The notes: a model not told the origin generated them from the sequence alone. Shown: positions 55,680 through 63,681, numbered from the stretch's first letter. The stretch: 64,000 nucleotides of DNA from Asticcacaulis sp. YBE204 (GCF_000495855.1 NZ_AWGF01000022.1:16530-80529), one strand, 5' to 3'. A program made the numbers and translations.

Positions 55680-56018
55680 TACGACCGCCGCGCTAAATTA
55701 TTTTGTACGCCTCACGCCACTTTACCTACGGGGTGCGGGGGCCGCGCCCCCGCGTCTTCGACTTCTCTTCGCATCGCTTCACCGATGCCGCATCTGAGTT
55801 GGCCACAACTCGTAAGTGCGCCCTTGTGTCGGTCTTTGCTTCGCTTCAGACCTCCTCTGGGGTGTTTGTTTGTCAGGTTCTGGTCGCTAATTTGAACGGT
55901 AATAATGAACCACAGTCGAATCTATGGCGCAAGCATAACTCCCGCCTAGATTGATTTTTGCACTTGCGAGGTTGCAGGATTTTGCGCTTACTATGTTACC
56001 ATGACCAGGGAGGGCGGC
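55680..56018. other. Transfer-region spacer containing oriT
   Basis: This 339-bp stretch between the divergent traA and traD genes contains the nic site (next entry) and a strong GC hairpin, GCGGGGGC-CGC-GCCCCCGC (about 55736-55755). An AT-richer part near 55890-56000 probably holds the traD-traG promoter. Confidence 0.6.
55796..55826 (+). other. oriT: oriT nic region (RSF1010/pTi class)
   Basis: A 6-bp inverted repeat GAGTTG-GCCA-CAACTC (55796-55811) is followed 1 nt later by TAAGTGCGCCCTT (55813-55825). The inverted repeat plus TAAxTGCGCCCT core is the nic layout of MobQ plasmids such as RSF1010/R1162, and the other strand reads CAAGGGCGCACTTA, close to the pTi oriT. The relaxase beside it is of this class. 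The cut should fall in the GCG-CCC part. Confidence 0.85.
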
Positions 56019-56333
56019 ATGGTACGCAAGTCGATCGAGGAACAACTGGCGCAACTGGAAGCGCGGCAAAAGACGCTGAAGGCACGACTGTCCAAACGCG
56101 AACGGGCCGTCGATACGCGGCGCAAAGTTTTGCTGGGGGCGTTCGTGCTGTACCGCCTCGAACACAACGATCCGTTTGCCGATGATCTGAAGACATGGAT
56201 ACGGCGCGAATTCCCGCAGTTCCTGTCGCGCGATACCGACGTCGATCTGTTCAATGATCTGATCGATGTGCGATCATCTCGCAGGCCGGACGCGAATGGT
56301 GGAGATGTTACGTCTCCGGACGCTCAGGCGTAA
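56019..56333 (+). CDS. traD: TraD-like conjugal transfer accessory protein
   Basis: A 104-residue basic protein with an N-terminal coiled coil (RKSIEEQLAQLEARQKTLKARLSKRERAVDTRRK, about residues 3-37), then a short hydrophobic helix (VLLGAFVLYRL). It matches the small TraD proteins of Ti-type transfer regions, thought to act in the relaxosome. The ATG at 56019 is chosen for a GGGAGG site 5 nt upstream; another at 56001 lacks one. It is followed 11 nt later by traG and diverges from traA across oriT, the Ti-plasmid order. Confidence 0.85.
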   Translation: MVRKSIEEQLAQLEARQKTLKARLSKRERAVDTRRKVLLGAFVLYRLEHNDPFADDLKTWIRREFPQFLSRDTDVDLFNDLIDVRSSRRPDANGGDVTSPDAQA

Positions 56334-56344
56334 GGTGGGCGGCC

Positions 56345-58057
56345 ATGCTGGGGGAAATCATTCTGGCCGGTCGGGCGTTCCGCAATATGCTCGTGGCCGC
56401 CGCACGCAATCCGTTTTCAACGCTGCTCACCGTGATGATGAGTCCGCTCCTCTTGTGGAAGCCGGTCATACGGGTGCTGATACAAATTCTGATCGTCGTG
56501 TTCGGTGGGACATTGCTGACGGCGCTGCTAGTCCCCAAAGACTGGCGACTGGCGCATGATGCGCTGAACCTTCTGTTTCTTGCAGCGCTGGTTTTCATCC
56601 TGTGGCGTAATATCGTCAATCCGATGATCCTGCACTTTGGTCCTGCCGGGGATAGTGCGACACACGGTTCTGCCGACTTCGCCTCTTTGAAGGAGATTAC
56701 CGCGCTGACCACCACGGGGGCGAAGGGCGGTAAAACCAACAGGCAAGGTCAGGCAGCCGGTCCCGGTTCAACTGACGCCGGTGAGACGGGTCTGCTGATC
56801 GGGCGGGATGGCGATAGCGGCAAGCTTCTGCGCTATCACGGGCCTGCGCATTTGCTGACCATGGCCCCTACGCGTTCCGGCAAGGGCGTCGGCACGATCA
56901 TCCCTAATCTTCTCGTCGCCGGGCGCTCCGTCGTCTGTGTCGATCCCAAGGGCGAGAATGCGCGTATCACCGCGGCGGTACGGCAAGGCTTCGGGCCGGT
57001 GTTTGTTCTCGACCCGTTCGGCGTCTCCGGCCTCCCCTCCTCAGCCTTCAATCCGCTCGGTCATCTCGACATCGACCACCTCGATGTGGCGGAAGACGTT
57101 TCGACGCTCGCCGATGCGCTGGTGCATGACGCGCCGGGCGGGGCGGGAGAAGCGCATTGGAACGAGGAAGCCAAAGCTTTGGTCTCGGGCGTCCTACTGC
57201 ATGTCATCGCCACGGAGACAGGTGAGCGGCGGTCGCTGGCGACATTGCGGGAATGTCTGACCCTGGCGCCCGATGCGTTCTACGAGTTGCTGGTATCTAT
57301 GCAGACGAACCGGGCCTGCAACGGTCTGATCGCGCGTGCCGCCAACCGACATATGAGCAAGTCGGATCGCGAGGCGGCGGGCGTCCTGTCGGCGGCGCAA
57401 CGGCACACCCATTTCCTCGACAGTCCGCGCATGACGTCCGTGCTGTCGCGGTCGGACTTTTCGTTCAGCGATCTCAAGCTCAGCACGGTGAGCGCCTTCC
57501 TCGTCCTGCCGCCGGATCGCATCGACACCTATTCGCGCTGGCTGCGCTTAATGGTGACGCAAAGCCTGATCGACATGGCGCGTACGGATGTGCAGCCCCG
57601 CCTCCCCGTTCTGTATCTGCTCGACGAGTTCGCCGCGCTGGGGCATCTAGCACCGGTGGAGCGCGCCATGGGCCTGATGGCCGGGTACGGCGTACAACTC
57701 TGGCCCATCCTTCAGGATATCCATCAGTTGAAGGCCACGTATGGCCAACGTGCGGGGACTTTCCTGTCGAATGCCGGCGTGTTGCAGGTCTTCAGTGTCA
57801 ACGATCACGAGACGGCGAAGCTTGTCTCCGATCTGCTGGGTCAGACGACCGTGACCTTCCAGACTCAGAGCCGTAATCTCGACTCCGAAGACACGGGCCT
57901 GTCGTTCAGTCAGCAGCAGACAGGACGCCCGCTTCTAACGCCGGACGAAGTGCGCCGCCTCCCCGCTCATGCGCAACTGCTCTTTCTCACCGGACAACGG
58001 CCGATCATTGCGAAGAAGATCCGCTATTACGAGGACCGTGAGTTCAGAACGACGTAG
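56345..58057 (+). CDS. traG: Type IV coupling protein TraG/VirD4
   Basis: A 570-residue hexameric ATPase of the TraG/VirD4 family that connects the relaxosome to a type IV secretion channel at the inner membrane. Two or three membrane helices lie in the first 100 residues. Walker A is A-P-T-R-S-G-K-G-V-G (about residue 177), Walker B is L-L-D-E-F-A-A-L-G, and a late GQTTVTFQTQSRN segment is also typical. It is slightly shorter than Ti TraG. No VirB/Trb pore genes are present, so the coupling protein probably works with a channel supplied from elsewhere in the cell. Confidence 0.94.
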   Translation: MLGEIILAGRAFRNMLVAAARNPFSTLLTVMMSPLLLWKPVIRVLIQILIVVFGGTLLTALLVPKDWRLAHDALNLLFLAALVFILWRNIVNPMILHFGPAGDSATHGSADFASLKEITALTTTGAKGGKTNRQGQAAGPGSTDAGETGLLIGRDGDSGKLLRYHGPAHLLTMAPTRSGKGVGTIIPNLLVAGRSVVCVDPKGENARITAAVRQGFGPVFVLDPFGVSGLPSSAFNPLGHLDIDHLDVAEDVSTLADALVHDAPGGAGEAHWNEEAKALVSGVLLHVIATETGERRSLATLRECLTLAPDAFYELLVSMQTNRACNGLIARAANRHMSKSDREAAGVLSAAQRHTHFLDSPRMTSVLSRSDFSFSDLKLSTVSAFLVLPPDRIDTYSRWLRLMVTQSLIDMARTDVQPRLPVLYLLDEFAALGHLAPVERAMGLMAGYGVQLWPILQDIHQLKATYGQRAGTFLSNAGVLQVFSVNDHETAKLVSDLLGQTTVTFQTQSRNLDSEDTGLSFSQQQTGRPLLTPDEVRRLPAHAQLLFLTGQRPIIAKKIRYYEDREFRTT

Positions 58058-58199
58058 GGCCTGATAGCTCAAAAGCTGGAGTACCGGACTGTGCGCGCTT
58101 GTGAGCGCCGACCGTCTTCCTGACTTCCATCAATCCGCGGTAGTCGGTTTTGGCTTTCGGCCTACGGTCGGGGACAGTCTCGCATAGCGTTTCTTCCAT
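58044..58199 (-). CDS. Small protein (51 residues) with a very strong ribosome site
   Basis: A 51-residue frame starts at an ATG preceded 5 nt upstream by GGAGGAGGA, one of the best ribosome sites in the element. The protein begins MEETLCETVPDRRPKAKTDY and is basic and probably soluble. It lies 30 nt after the end of the 277-residue gene, so it would be the last gene of that operon. Its 3' end overlaps the converging traG stop by 14 nt. I do not recognise a family. The start signal and position are the support. Confidence 0.5.
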   Translation of the reverse strand: MEETLCETVPDRRPKAKTDYRGLMEVRKTVGAHKRAQSGTPAFELSGPTSF

Positions 58200-58229
58200 A
58201 ATCGTCCTCCTCCTCCGCGCTTCATGCTT

Positions 58230-59063
58230 TCAGAACGTCGGCGGCGGGTTGCGGTAGGGTATCCGCCCGACGATATGATCAGGATCGGCGGTGAACGTTG
58301 TGAACACGCCGCGGCGCAGTTTGTATTCAAACTCCAGCGCGTTGCCGAGGAAGGCCCTGACCCATGTCAGCGCGTCGCCGTATGACCACCGTCCGCCCTC
58401 ATCGACAGGCTTGATGTGTTTGAGCTTGGTATAGCCGGCCTCCTCTGCCAGATCGCAGGCGGCGACCACCATGCGACCATGAAAGATGCGGGCCTGAATG
58501 GCCTTGATCTCGTCATTGTCCAGGGCTTCGACACCCCATTCGTGCGCATTGATCGGTTCCCAGATGTAGTGATTAAGCGTCTGGATATCCGTCTGGAACT
58601 CCCGTTGAAGAATGAACTCTATGGCCTGCGCCCGGCTGTATTCCAGACTGTTGCGTTCGGCCGTCGCCGCAAGGAGCCGGCGCAGGACGAGGGTCTTGCA
58701 TAGCTCGACGATCAGGCACCATTGCGACGCATAATCCTCGCCCGCGGCAAAGACCTGTGCCAGTTCCAGCAGGTCGAACAGGTTGGCGTCGTTCAGCCAG
58801 CCGTTGGTAGCGACTTTGAGGGCGCCTTCGTGTTCGTGCGCTTCCCACAGATCGTCTCGATGTCGGGGCTGCAACCGGGACGGCGCCGAGAGTCTCAGCA
58901 GCAGCATTGCCCGGGCTTCCTGCACGTTATAGCGACGCTGGAGCGGCGTGACTTTCTCGTCCGTGCCAATATACAGTTTGAACAGCTTCTCGTCGGACAG
59001 GCCCTGATGAACCATGCCCTTAGCCCGGAGCCGGGCCTTTTCTTCCGGGGTCGGTTTGCTCAT
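58230..59063 (-). CDS. Unknown protein with one copy of a helical domain shared with the 364-residue neighbour
   Basis: A 277-residue soluble protein of unknown function. Residues about 20-130 repeat the pattern seen twice in the protein encoded at 59656-60750: L-S-D-E-K-L-F-K-L-Y, A-x-x-M-L-L-L-R-L, A-L-x-x-A-T-x-G-x-L-x-x-A-N-L-F-x-L-L-E-L, W-x-x-I-x-E-L-C-K-x-L-x-L-R-R-L. The rest is mostly helical, with a possible DNA- or protein-binding C-terminus (WSYGDALTWVRAFLGNALEF). GGGAGG lies 7 nt before the ATG, and the start overlaps the sigma-like gene stop (ATGA). Cytosolic by composition. Confidence 0.7.
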   Translation of the reverse strand: MSKPTPEEKARLRAKGMVHQGLSDEKLFKLYIGTDEKVTPLQRRYNVQEARAMLLLRLSAPSRLQPRHRDDLWEAHEHEGALKVATNGWLNDANLFDLLELAQVFAAGEDYASQWCLIVELCKTLVLRRLLAATAERNSLEYSRAQAIEFILQREFQTDIQTLNHYIWEPINAHEWGVEALDNDEIKAIQARIFHGRMVVAACDLAEEAGYTKLKHIKPVDEGGRWSYGDALTWVRAFLGNALEFEYKLRRGVFTTFTADPDHIVGRIPYRNPPPTF

Positions 59064-59659
59064 CGCGCGCCTCCCTGACCCTGCGACACCCCGCCGAAGA
59101 ATGCATCGGTCCATTCGCATACTTGGACAGGATCGCAGAACGCCCGATATCGCGCGTTGCGTAACGCCGTGAGGCTTCGCGCAATGGCCTTTGTGACCGC
59201 GTCAGGTGAAAGGCCGAACCGGTGCCCAAGAGCGTCGCAGGACAGGCCCTCGATGCGCCACGCGCTGAGCAGTTGCTGCGCCTCGGTGGGCAGTCGCGAG
59301 AGGGCCGCCAGTGTCACGTCGGCACTGGGCGGGAGGATTTCGACCGGCGCGTCCGGAAGCTGGTCGGTGTCGGCGACATAAGCGGACGCCGGGGGTAGCC
59401 TGGCTTCCATACCCGCCACGGCAAGATCGAATATCAGGCGCATCATGTAGGCGGGCGGATCACTTATCCGCCGCCACTGGTCGCCTTCGGTGGTCCGGCA
59501 CAGGGCCGTCTGGCAGATAGCGTCCGCGTCTTCGTAGCTGGCGCTCAGTCGGCGGGCCAGGGCGTAATAGTGGGCATCATGCGGCAGGATATGGTCGCGA
59601 AGCCAGTCGCCCTGCACCACCGCCTCAGACGAGGCCATCAATCTGGGGGTTGAGGTCAT
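59060..59659 (-). CDS. ECF-sigma-like protein
   Basis: A 199-residue protein resembling RNA polymerase sigma factors of the ECF type. The C-terminal region-4-like helix-turn-helix is L-S-R-L-P-T-E-A-Q-Q-L-L-x5-G-L-S-C-D-A-L-G-H-R-F-G-L-S-P-D-A-V-T-K-A-I (about 121-160). The region-2-like part (about 25-85; HYYALARRLSASYEDADAICQTALCR) keeps the DADA-like acidic segment, but the -10 recognition helix looks weak. It may be a true alternative sigma factor or a sigma-derived regulator. It overlaps both neighbours by ATGA, so all three proteins are made together. Confidence 0.7.
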   Translation of the reverse strand: MTSTPRLMASSEAVVQGDWLRDHILPHDAHYYALARRLSASYEDADAICQTALCRTTEGDQWRRISDPPAYMMRLIFDLAVAGMEARLPPASAYVADTDQLPDAPVEILPPSADVTLAALSRLPTEAQQLLSAWRIEGLSCDALGHRFGLSPDAVTKAIARSLTALRNARYRAFCDPVQVCEWTDAFFGGVSQGQGGAR

Positions 59660-60750
59660 GCTGCACCTCCCGCTCCTGGTTTCAGGGAACCAAAGGCACC
59701 GGCCGGATGATCATGGGCGAGGACACGCAAGGTCAGGCGGGAGCGTTCGCGTTCTAACCGGTCGGGGGCACCATAGGCATACAGCGGCGGTGGCGCGACG
59801 CGACGGATGATCTGCGCCCGGCACAGGTCGGCGATTGCAAGCCATTTGCCGGCGCGGTCCCCCCGGCCGTAAACCAGAGCGATCCTGTAAAGCATCAGCA
59901 GGTTAGCGTGCGGCAGTCGGCCCTTTATCACAGCCTTCAGCGCCTTCCGCTCTTCGTCAGGATCGAAGCCTGGCACCTGGCGACCGGGCTCCGGATCGGG
60001 TTCGCCTGCCTCCATGCGCGCCATTAGCGACGCGGTGACGGCATCCTCGATCTCATTGAAGACTTCGACATCGGGACCGCCGCAGGACTTCACCAGCACA
60101 AACAGATCGACGAGCTTTTCCGGCGACATGTCAGGATGAAACGCTTCCTCGGCGACCTTCAGCGCGTTACGCAGGGATATCAGTTCGAAGTCCGGTTTCG
60201 GTTCGGCCGATGCAACATCCGTCGGGGCAACGGTTTCTGTTTCCAGGCCTTTGCCTTGTTCTGGCAGTACCCGTGACCGGGCCAGCTTGATGCGCCGGAG
60301 TATCTGGCATCGGCTCAGGTCCATGACCGCCTGCCAGCGCCGGCCTGTCTCCTCGTCGTCTTCGTTGCTGCGCTCCGAGGAGGAGAGGTTGTACATTTCC
60401 AGCAACTGCCAGTCACTGAGCTGACCGGCACAGACCGCCTCCATCGCATCGGCATGAGCCTCGGGCTCGAAACCGGGCCAGTCCCGCGCATCGACCGGCT
60501 CGGGCACGCCGCCCGACATACGGGCCAGAAGCAAATCCTCTATGCGCCCGAAGGCTTCGGCGTAGATGGCGCTGTCCAGTCCGGTGTGCCAGTCCTGCAC
60601 GAGGAAATAGAGATTGATCAGGTCGCCGTCCGGCATGTCCGGACGGAAAAGCTGACCGATCGCGAGAAGCTCGCGCTGGCCATAGCCCGGTCCGGCGACT
60701 TCGGTGTCAGGGAGTTCGTCAGCCAGAGTCTGGAAAGGGTTACCGTCCAT
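59656..60750 (-). CDS. Unknown protein with an internal duplication
   Basis: A 364-residue acidic protein of unknown function made of two copies (about 25-152 and 192-316) of one helical unit. Shared features are F-x-P-D-M-x-x-x-x-L-(I/V)-x-L-(Y/F)-x-L-V, L-x-A-R-M-x-x-G, G-F-(E/D)-P, A-x-x-A-x-x-x-G-x-L and (D)-L-x-R-x-Q-I-x-R-R. A third copy is in the 277-residue protein. No membrane helix or signal is seen. GGGGAGGG lies 8 nt before the ATG. It heads a four-gene unit with the ECF-sigma-like gene; an anti-sigma or partner role is possible but unproven. Confidence 0.7.
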   Translation of the reverse strand: MDGNPFQTLADELPDTEVAGPGYGQRELLAIGQLFRPDMPDGDLINLYFLVQDWHTGLDSAIYAEAFGRIEDLLLARMSGGVPEPVDARDWPGFEPEAHADAMEAVCAGQLSDWQLLEMYNLSSSERSNEDDEETGRRWQAVMDLSRCQILRRIKLARSRVLPEQGKGLETETVAPTDVASAEPKPDFELISLRNALKVAEEAFHPDMSPEKLVDLFVLVKSCGGPDVEVFNEIEDAVTASLMARMEAGEPDPEPGRQVPGFDPDEERKALKAVIKGRLPHANLLMLYRIALVYGRGDRAGKWLAIADLCRAQIIRRVAPPPLYAYGAPDRLERERSRLTLRVLAHDHPAGAFGSLKPGAGGAA

Positions 60751-61611
60751 GGCACACCCTCCCCGACAAAAAGCGAAGTGATGTGCTGGTGCGGCGATCG
60801 CATATTGGGCATGCGGAGCCTAGCGGCCGCGGCTCTAAACCGTAGATAAAATAATGAAGATTACACCCAGTCTGGCCGGACTTCCGGCGCGGTGACGTAC
60901 GCATGTCTAACCCCTTTGCCAGTGGAAGACGCCAGACGGGGTTGCCGTCTGGTCAGCTTCGAACCTTTGGTGATCGGGGAGTTAGTAAACCGGTGTAACG
61001 CGGTCCCTATGGCCTTTAGCCGGGGCCTATTGCATACGCCATAGGCTCCCCGACCGCAGAGGTCAAAAAGGAGAGTGTGCTGGAATGGCCAGCATCTAAC
61101 CAGTTACACTGAGGCTTACTACGGCCCCGCAACCGCATGTGGCGATTGCAACGTAAAGGTGACATAGAACCGGAAAAAAATCAAATACTGTGGGGAGGAT
61201 TAATCGTCTTCCCTTGAATCGGACGTCGGGATCTAAAATTTGCCGTCAGAAATGTAGTTGGCTTCGGCTCGTGGTTCGCCCAAAGCAAAATCGCCGCTGT
61301 GCCGCGCGGTAACTGCATTTTTTTATGAGCGCCCAATGCGGACATCTACAGAGCCAATAGTCGGATCGCCCGTAAGGGGCCATCAAGGCATCTGTTTTCT
61401 ACACAAGTCTGGATCAGTCGACGAGGCAACGTCGAACCGTATTGCTGCAACAGGGAAGCGGTCTCCCGAAAGGCGGCCCACCGACTGGCGCAGGCGATGG
61501 AAGCCGAACCCGTTTCGCTTTGACATGAGATCACGGTCTGGGGCGCAAGGTGTCCTAGATATCGAACCGCAAAGTTCCCGAAATGATTTGGAAGGTAAGC
61601 CAAACTTATCT
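60751..61611. other. Long gene-free stretch with structured RNA candidate and decayed DNA
   Basis: No convincing gene occurs in these 861 nt. The first part holds the promoter of the sigma operon (reading left). The middle contains the hairpin and junction described at 60930-61055. The part after about 61190 is AT-rich in patches; open frames there (both strands) lack ribosome sites and recognisable motifs. Confidence 0.5.
60930..61056. ncRNA. Candidate structured RNA (hairpin plus three-way junction)
   Basis: A perfect 8-bp hairpin CCAGACGG/CCGTCTGG (60932-60952) is followed by a nested fold. The outer stem TCGGGGAG/CTCCCCGA joins 60974-60981 to 61046-61053. An inner stem CCTATGGC/GCCATAGG joins 61006-61013 to 61038-61045, directly stacked on the outer stem's 3' strand. 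A short ACCG/CGGT hairpin may form between them. Long-range pairing of this precision in a gene-free region suggests an RNA or a DNA site such as an origin. The strand and function are not known. Confidence 0.4.
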
Positions 61612-61980
61612 CTAATCATCGAATTCTAGGTCCTCGTCCCTATATCGTGCGATGCTCGACTGGGCACTTCGACGGATGTAGTTGAACAGGTCATAAATTG
61701 GGGACAGCTTTGATATGTAAGACAAAATAGCTTCTGATTGTTCCAGGTCACGGACATCACGCGGCATTGGCTTGCCAGACTCGCCGGATCTCATTCCCGA
61801 GACTGCGGCACCTCCCAAGTTGCTCCAGCACCTTTCAAATAGACCAAAATCCATATCGCGGCACTTTTGCAAGTACCGCGTGACGAAGTCGAGCTGTACA
61901 AAGACAAAGCTATGATGCGCTTGCCCCAAAGGAACTCCGTGCCAGCGATTTTCCGAATGCCAGTATAGAAATGATTCCAC
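61612..61980 (-). CDS. Hypothetical protein, possibly a truncated cargo gene
   Basis: An open frame of 122 residues from a GTG, with plausible protein composition (HSFVFVQLDFVTRYLQKC, EAILSYISKLSPIYDLFNYIRRSAQSSIARY) and lower GC than its neighbours. No good ribosome site precedes it and a stop codon lies five codons upstream, so it may have lost its start region. No family is recognised. It lies between the gene-free stretch and the integrase on the same strand. Confidence 0.4.
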   Translation of the reverse strand: MESFLYWHSENRWHGVPLGQAHHSFVFVQLDFVTRYLQKCRDMDFGLFERCWSNLGGAAVSGMRSGESGKPMPRDVRDLEQSEAILSYISKLSPIYDLFNYIRRSAQSSIARYRDEDLEFDD

Positions 61981-62258
61981 TGTTTTCTCGTATTATTAAT
62001 TCTCAAGCAACGTACGAGAGGTTCCGCTAATGCAGGTCGCAGTGCACCGCTCCTGATAACCGGTGCCGTTCAACATCCGCTTTAGCAAGTTGTACAAAAT
62101 CCAACCGCGACCGCTATAGGCCAACTACGGAATCCGGTAAAAGTAGGAAGAGGCCGTTCGGCCATGTTTTGCCGTGCGGCGTACGCCACGGCAAAGCCAT
62201 CCCGGCAAGCGGTCTGGCAGTTCGGCGCGGAGCCGGTGCCGTCTCTGGTTCTCGCGCC
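61981..62258. other. Spacer downstream of the integrase with a cruciform-like repeat
   Basis: At 62168-62195 TTTGCCGT / ACGGCAAA encloses GGCGT / ACGCC with a 2-nt bulge, giving a nearly perfect 13-bp stem with almost no loop. It sits about 65 nt beyond the integrase stop. There is no T-tract, so a terminator role is uncertain. No gene is seen. Confidence 0.45.
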
Positions 62259-63575
62259 TCATTCATCGGTATGAAGATCGGGCGCTGGAGCTTCGCCCTT
62301 GCGTCGCGGACGACGACGGTTGATGGCACCCGCGTCGAGGGTGTTCTTGATATGGGCGGCATAGTATTTTTCAATCATCTCGACCGAGGTACGACAGTTC
62401 TTGGCAATCTGGTAGATGTCCGCGCCTTCCATCAGGCGCAGGCAGATATAGGTATGACGCAGAGAATAGGCGGTCCGCGCCTGGCCGTCGCGGTCTTGCT
62501 TTAATCCGTTGCGCTCAAGGAGCGCATTGAACAGCTTGATATGGTTGCCGGGAAAGACCGGGTCTTTCGCCTGCGGCATGACCGTCAGGGGCACGACGAC
62601 GGCCTCCCCTGCCCGCTTCTGGCGCTTCGTCAGCTTCGGCACGGCCATGGGTTTGGGACGGTTCAGCAGACGCTCATATACCGTCACAGCGCCCGGCATA
62701 GATTTACAATAGCCGACACCGATCTTGCCGCGCACCTCGATCTCCAGGATGCGCTGCCCGGTCACCTGGTCCTTGACGATCGCCACGTCGCGGTGCTGAA
62801 GGTTCTTCGCCTCGTCGGGCCGAAGCCCGGTATTGCCCATGAACAGAACGAAGTCATGCACCTGCTCGGCATTCCAGTGGTGGCGTCCGTGCGCGGTCTT
62901 CGCGTACTCACGGGTCGCCGTATAGAGCTGCTTGTATTCGGCGGGGCTAAACCACGGGCGGTGCATGATCTTGCCACGCGTGCCGTATGGCGGCGACAGG
63001 TCCGGCAGGTGGCTCAGCCACGCATGACGCTGCGCCGTCTTCAGGACCTGACGCAGGGTGACAATCTCATCGTGGATCGTGCTGCGTGACGGCGGCTTTG
63101 GCTTGGCGGCTTCGATTTCGATTTCGATATTGGGTTCATTCGCGTCGGGTATCGGTGACTTTGGCTTGCGTCCGGTCTGCCCGGCGCGGTGGACGCGATA
63201 TTCCTGCACCTTGCCCGCCGTCACCTCCGAGATACCCAGCTTGCCAAAGAAGGGACGCAGATGCAGGCGCAGACGGTGCTTGTGCCCTTCGACCCAGCGC
63301 GGGCTGCGCTGACCCTCGGTGATAACCTCATATTCCAGCTCAAACTGATCGGCGACCTTGTCGAAGCTGATTTCCTTCTTTTTGATCAGACCGGCGCGCG
63401 ACTTGCCGCGCAATTCCAGATACCAGTCCTCAGCCGCCTCCTTGGCCAGTTCAAGGTCTTCTTCCTTCGTCGAGGCGCGATGCTGCACGCCGGCGACGCT
63501 GGCCGAACAGTGCCAGACCCGGCTGGTACGCCGGTAAAGGTGGACCTTGCCCCCTAAAATCTCGTGACTAGCCAT
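62259..63575 (-). CDS. int: Tyrosine-type site-specific integrase
   Basis: A 438-residue tyrosine recombinase. Its position beside the intact tRNA and inside the direct repeat makes it the enzyme that inserts the element. An N-terminal arm-binding part and a core-binding SAM-like domain precede the catalytic domain. The catalytic Arg is in M-G-N-T-G-L-R-P-D-E. The second Arg is in Y-S-L-R-H-T-Y, where Tyr replaces the usual first His of H-x-x-R, as in a known integrase subgroup. The nucleophile is in M-I-E-K-Y-Y-A-A-H. The C-terminus is a basic RRRPRRK tail. The ATG at 63575 has GAGG 9 nt upstream. No excisionase gene is evident. Confidence 0.94.
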   Translation of the reverse strand: MASHEILGGKVHLYRRTSRVWHCSASVAGVQHRASTKEEDLELAKEAAEDWYLELRGKSRAGLIKKKEISFDKVADQFELEYEVITEGQRSPRWVEGHKHRLRLHLRPFFGKLGISEVTAGKVQEYRVHRAGQTGRKPKSPIPDANEPNIEIEIEAAKPKPPSRSTIHDEIVTLRQVLKTAQRHAWLSHLPDLSPPYGTRGKIMHRPWFSPAEYKQLYTATREYAKTAHGRHHWNAEQVHDFVLFMGNTGLRPDEAKNLQHRDVAIVKDQVTGQRILEIEVRGKIGVGYCKSMPGAVTVYERLLNRPKPMAVPKLTKRQKRAGEAVVVPLTVMPQAKDPVFPGNHIKLFNALLERNGLKQDRDGQARTAYSLRHTYICLRLMEGADIYQIAKNCRTSVEMIEKYYAAHIKNTLDAGAINRRRPRRKGEAPAPDLHTDE

Positions 63576-63585
63576 GATTATGAAC

Positions 63586-63605
63586 CTCATAACTACCGTT
63601 ATGAG
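63586..63605. promoter_or_regulatory. Inverted repeat at the integrase start
   Basis: CTCATAAC-TACC-GTTATGAG is a perfect 8-bp dyad that overlaps the 5' end of the integrase reading frame and its ribosome site. A protein bound here would block integrase expression, so it may be an operator or an arm-type site. No regulator can be named. Confidence 0.5.
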
Positions 63606-63681
63606 CGCATTAATTCACAATGCTCTTTTTCTGTCAAATTTTGTGCTAGGCTGGTGTTAGACGATTCAGAGCCTAGAACGC

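Noticed and set aside
61258..61629. A 123-codon plus-strand frame near 61.3 kb and minus-strand frames opposite it
   Set aside because: TTG start, no ribosome site, Arg/Ser/Pro-rich composition and no recognisable segment; treated as non-coding.
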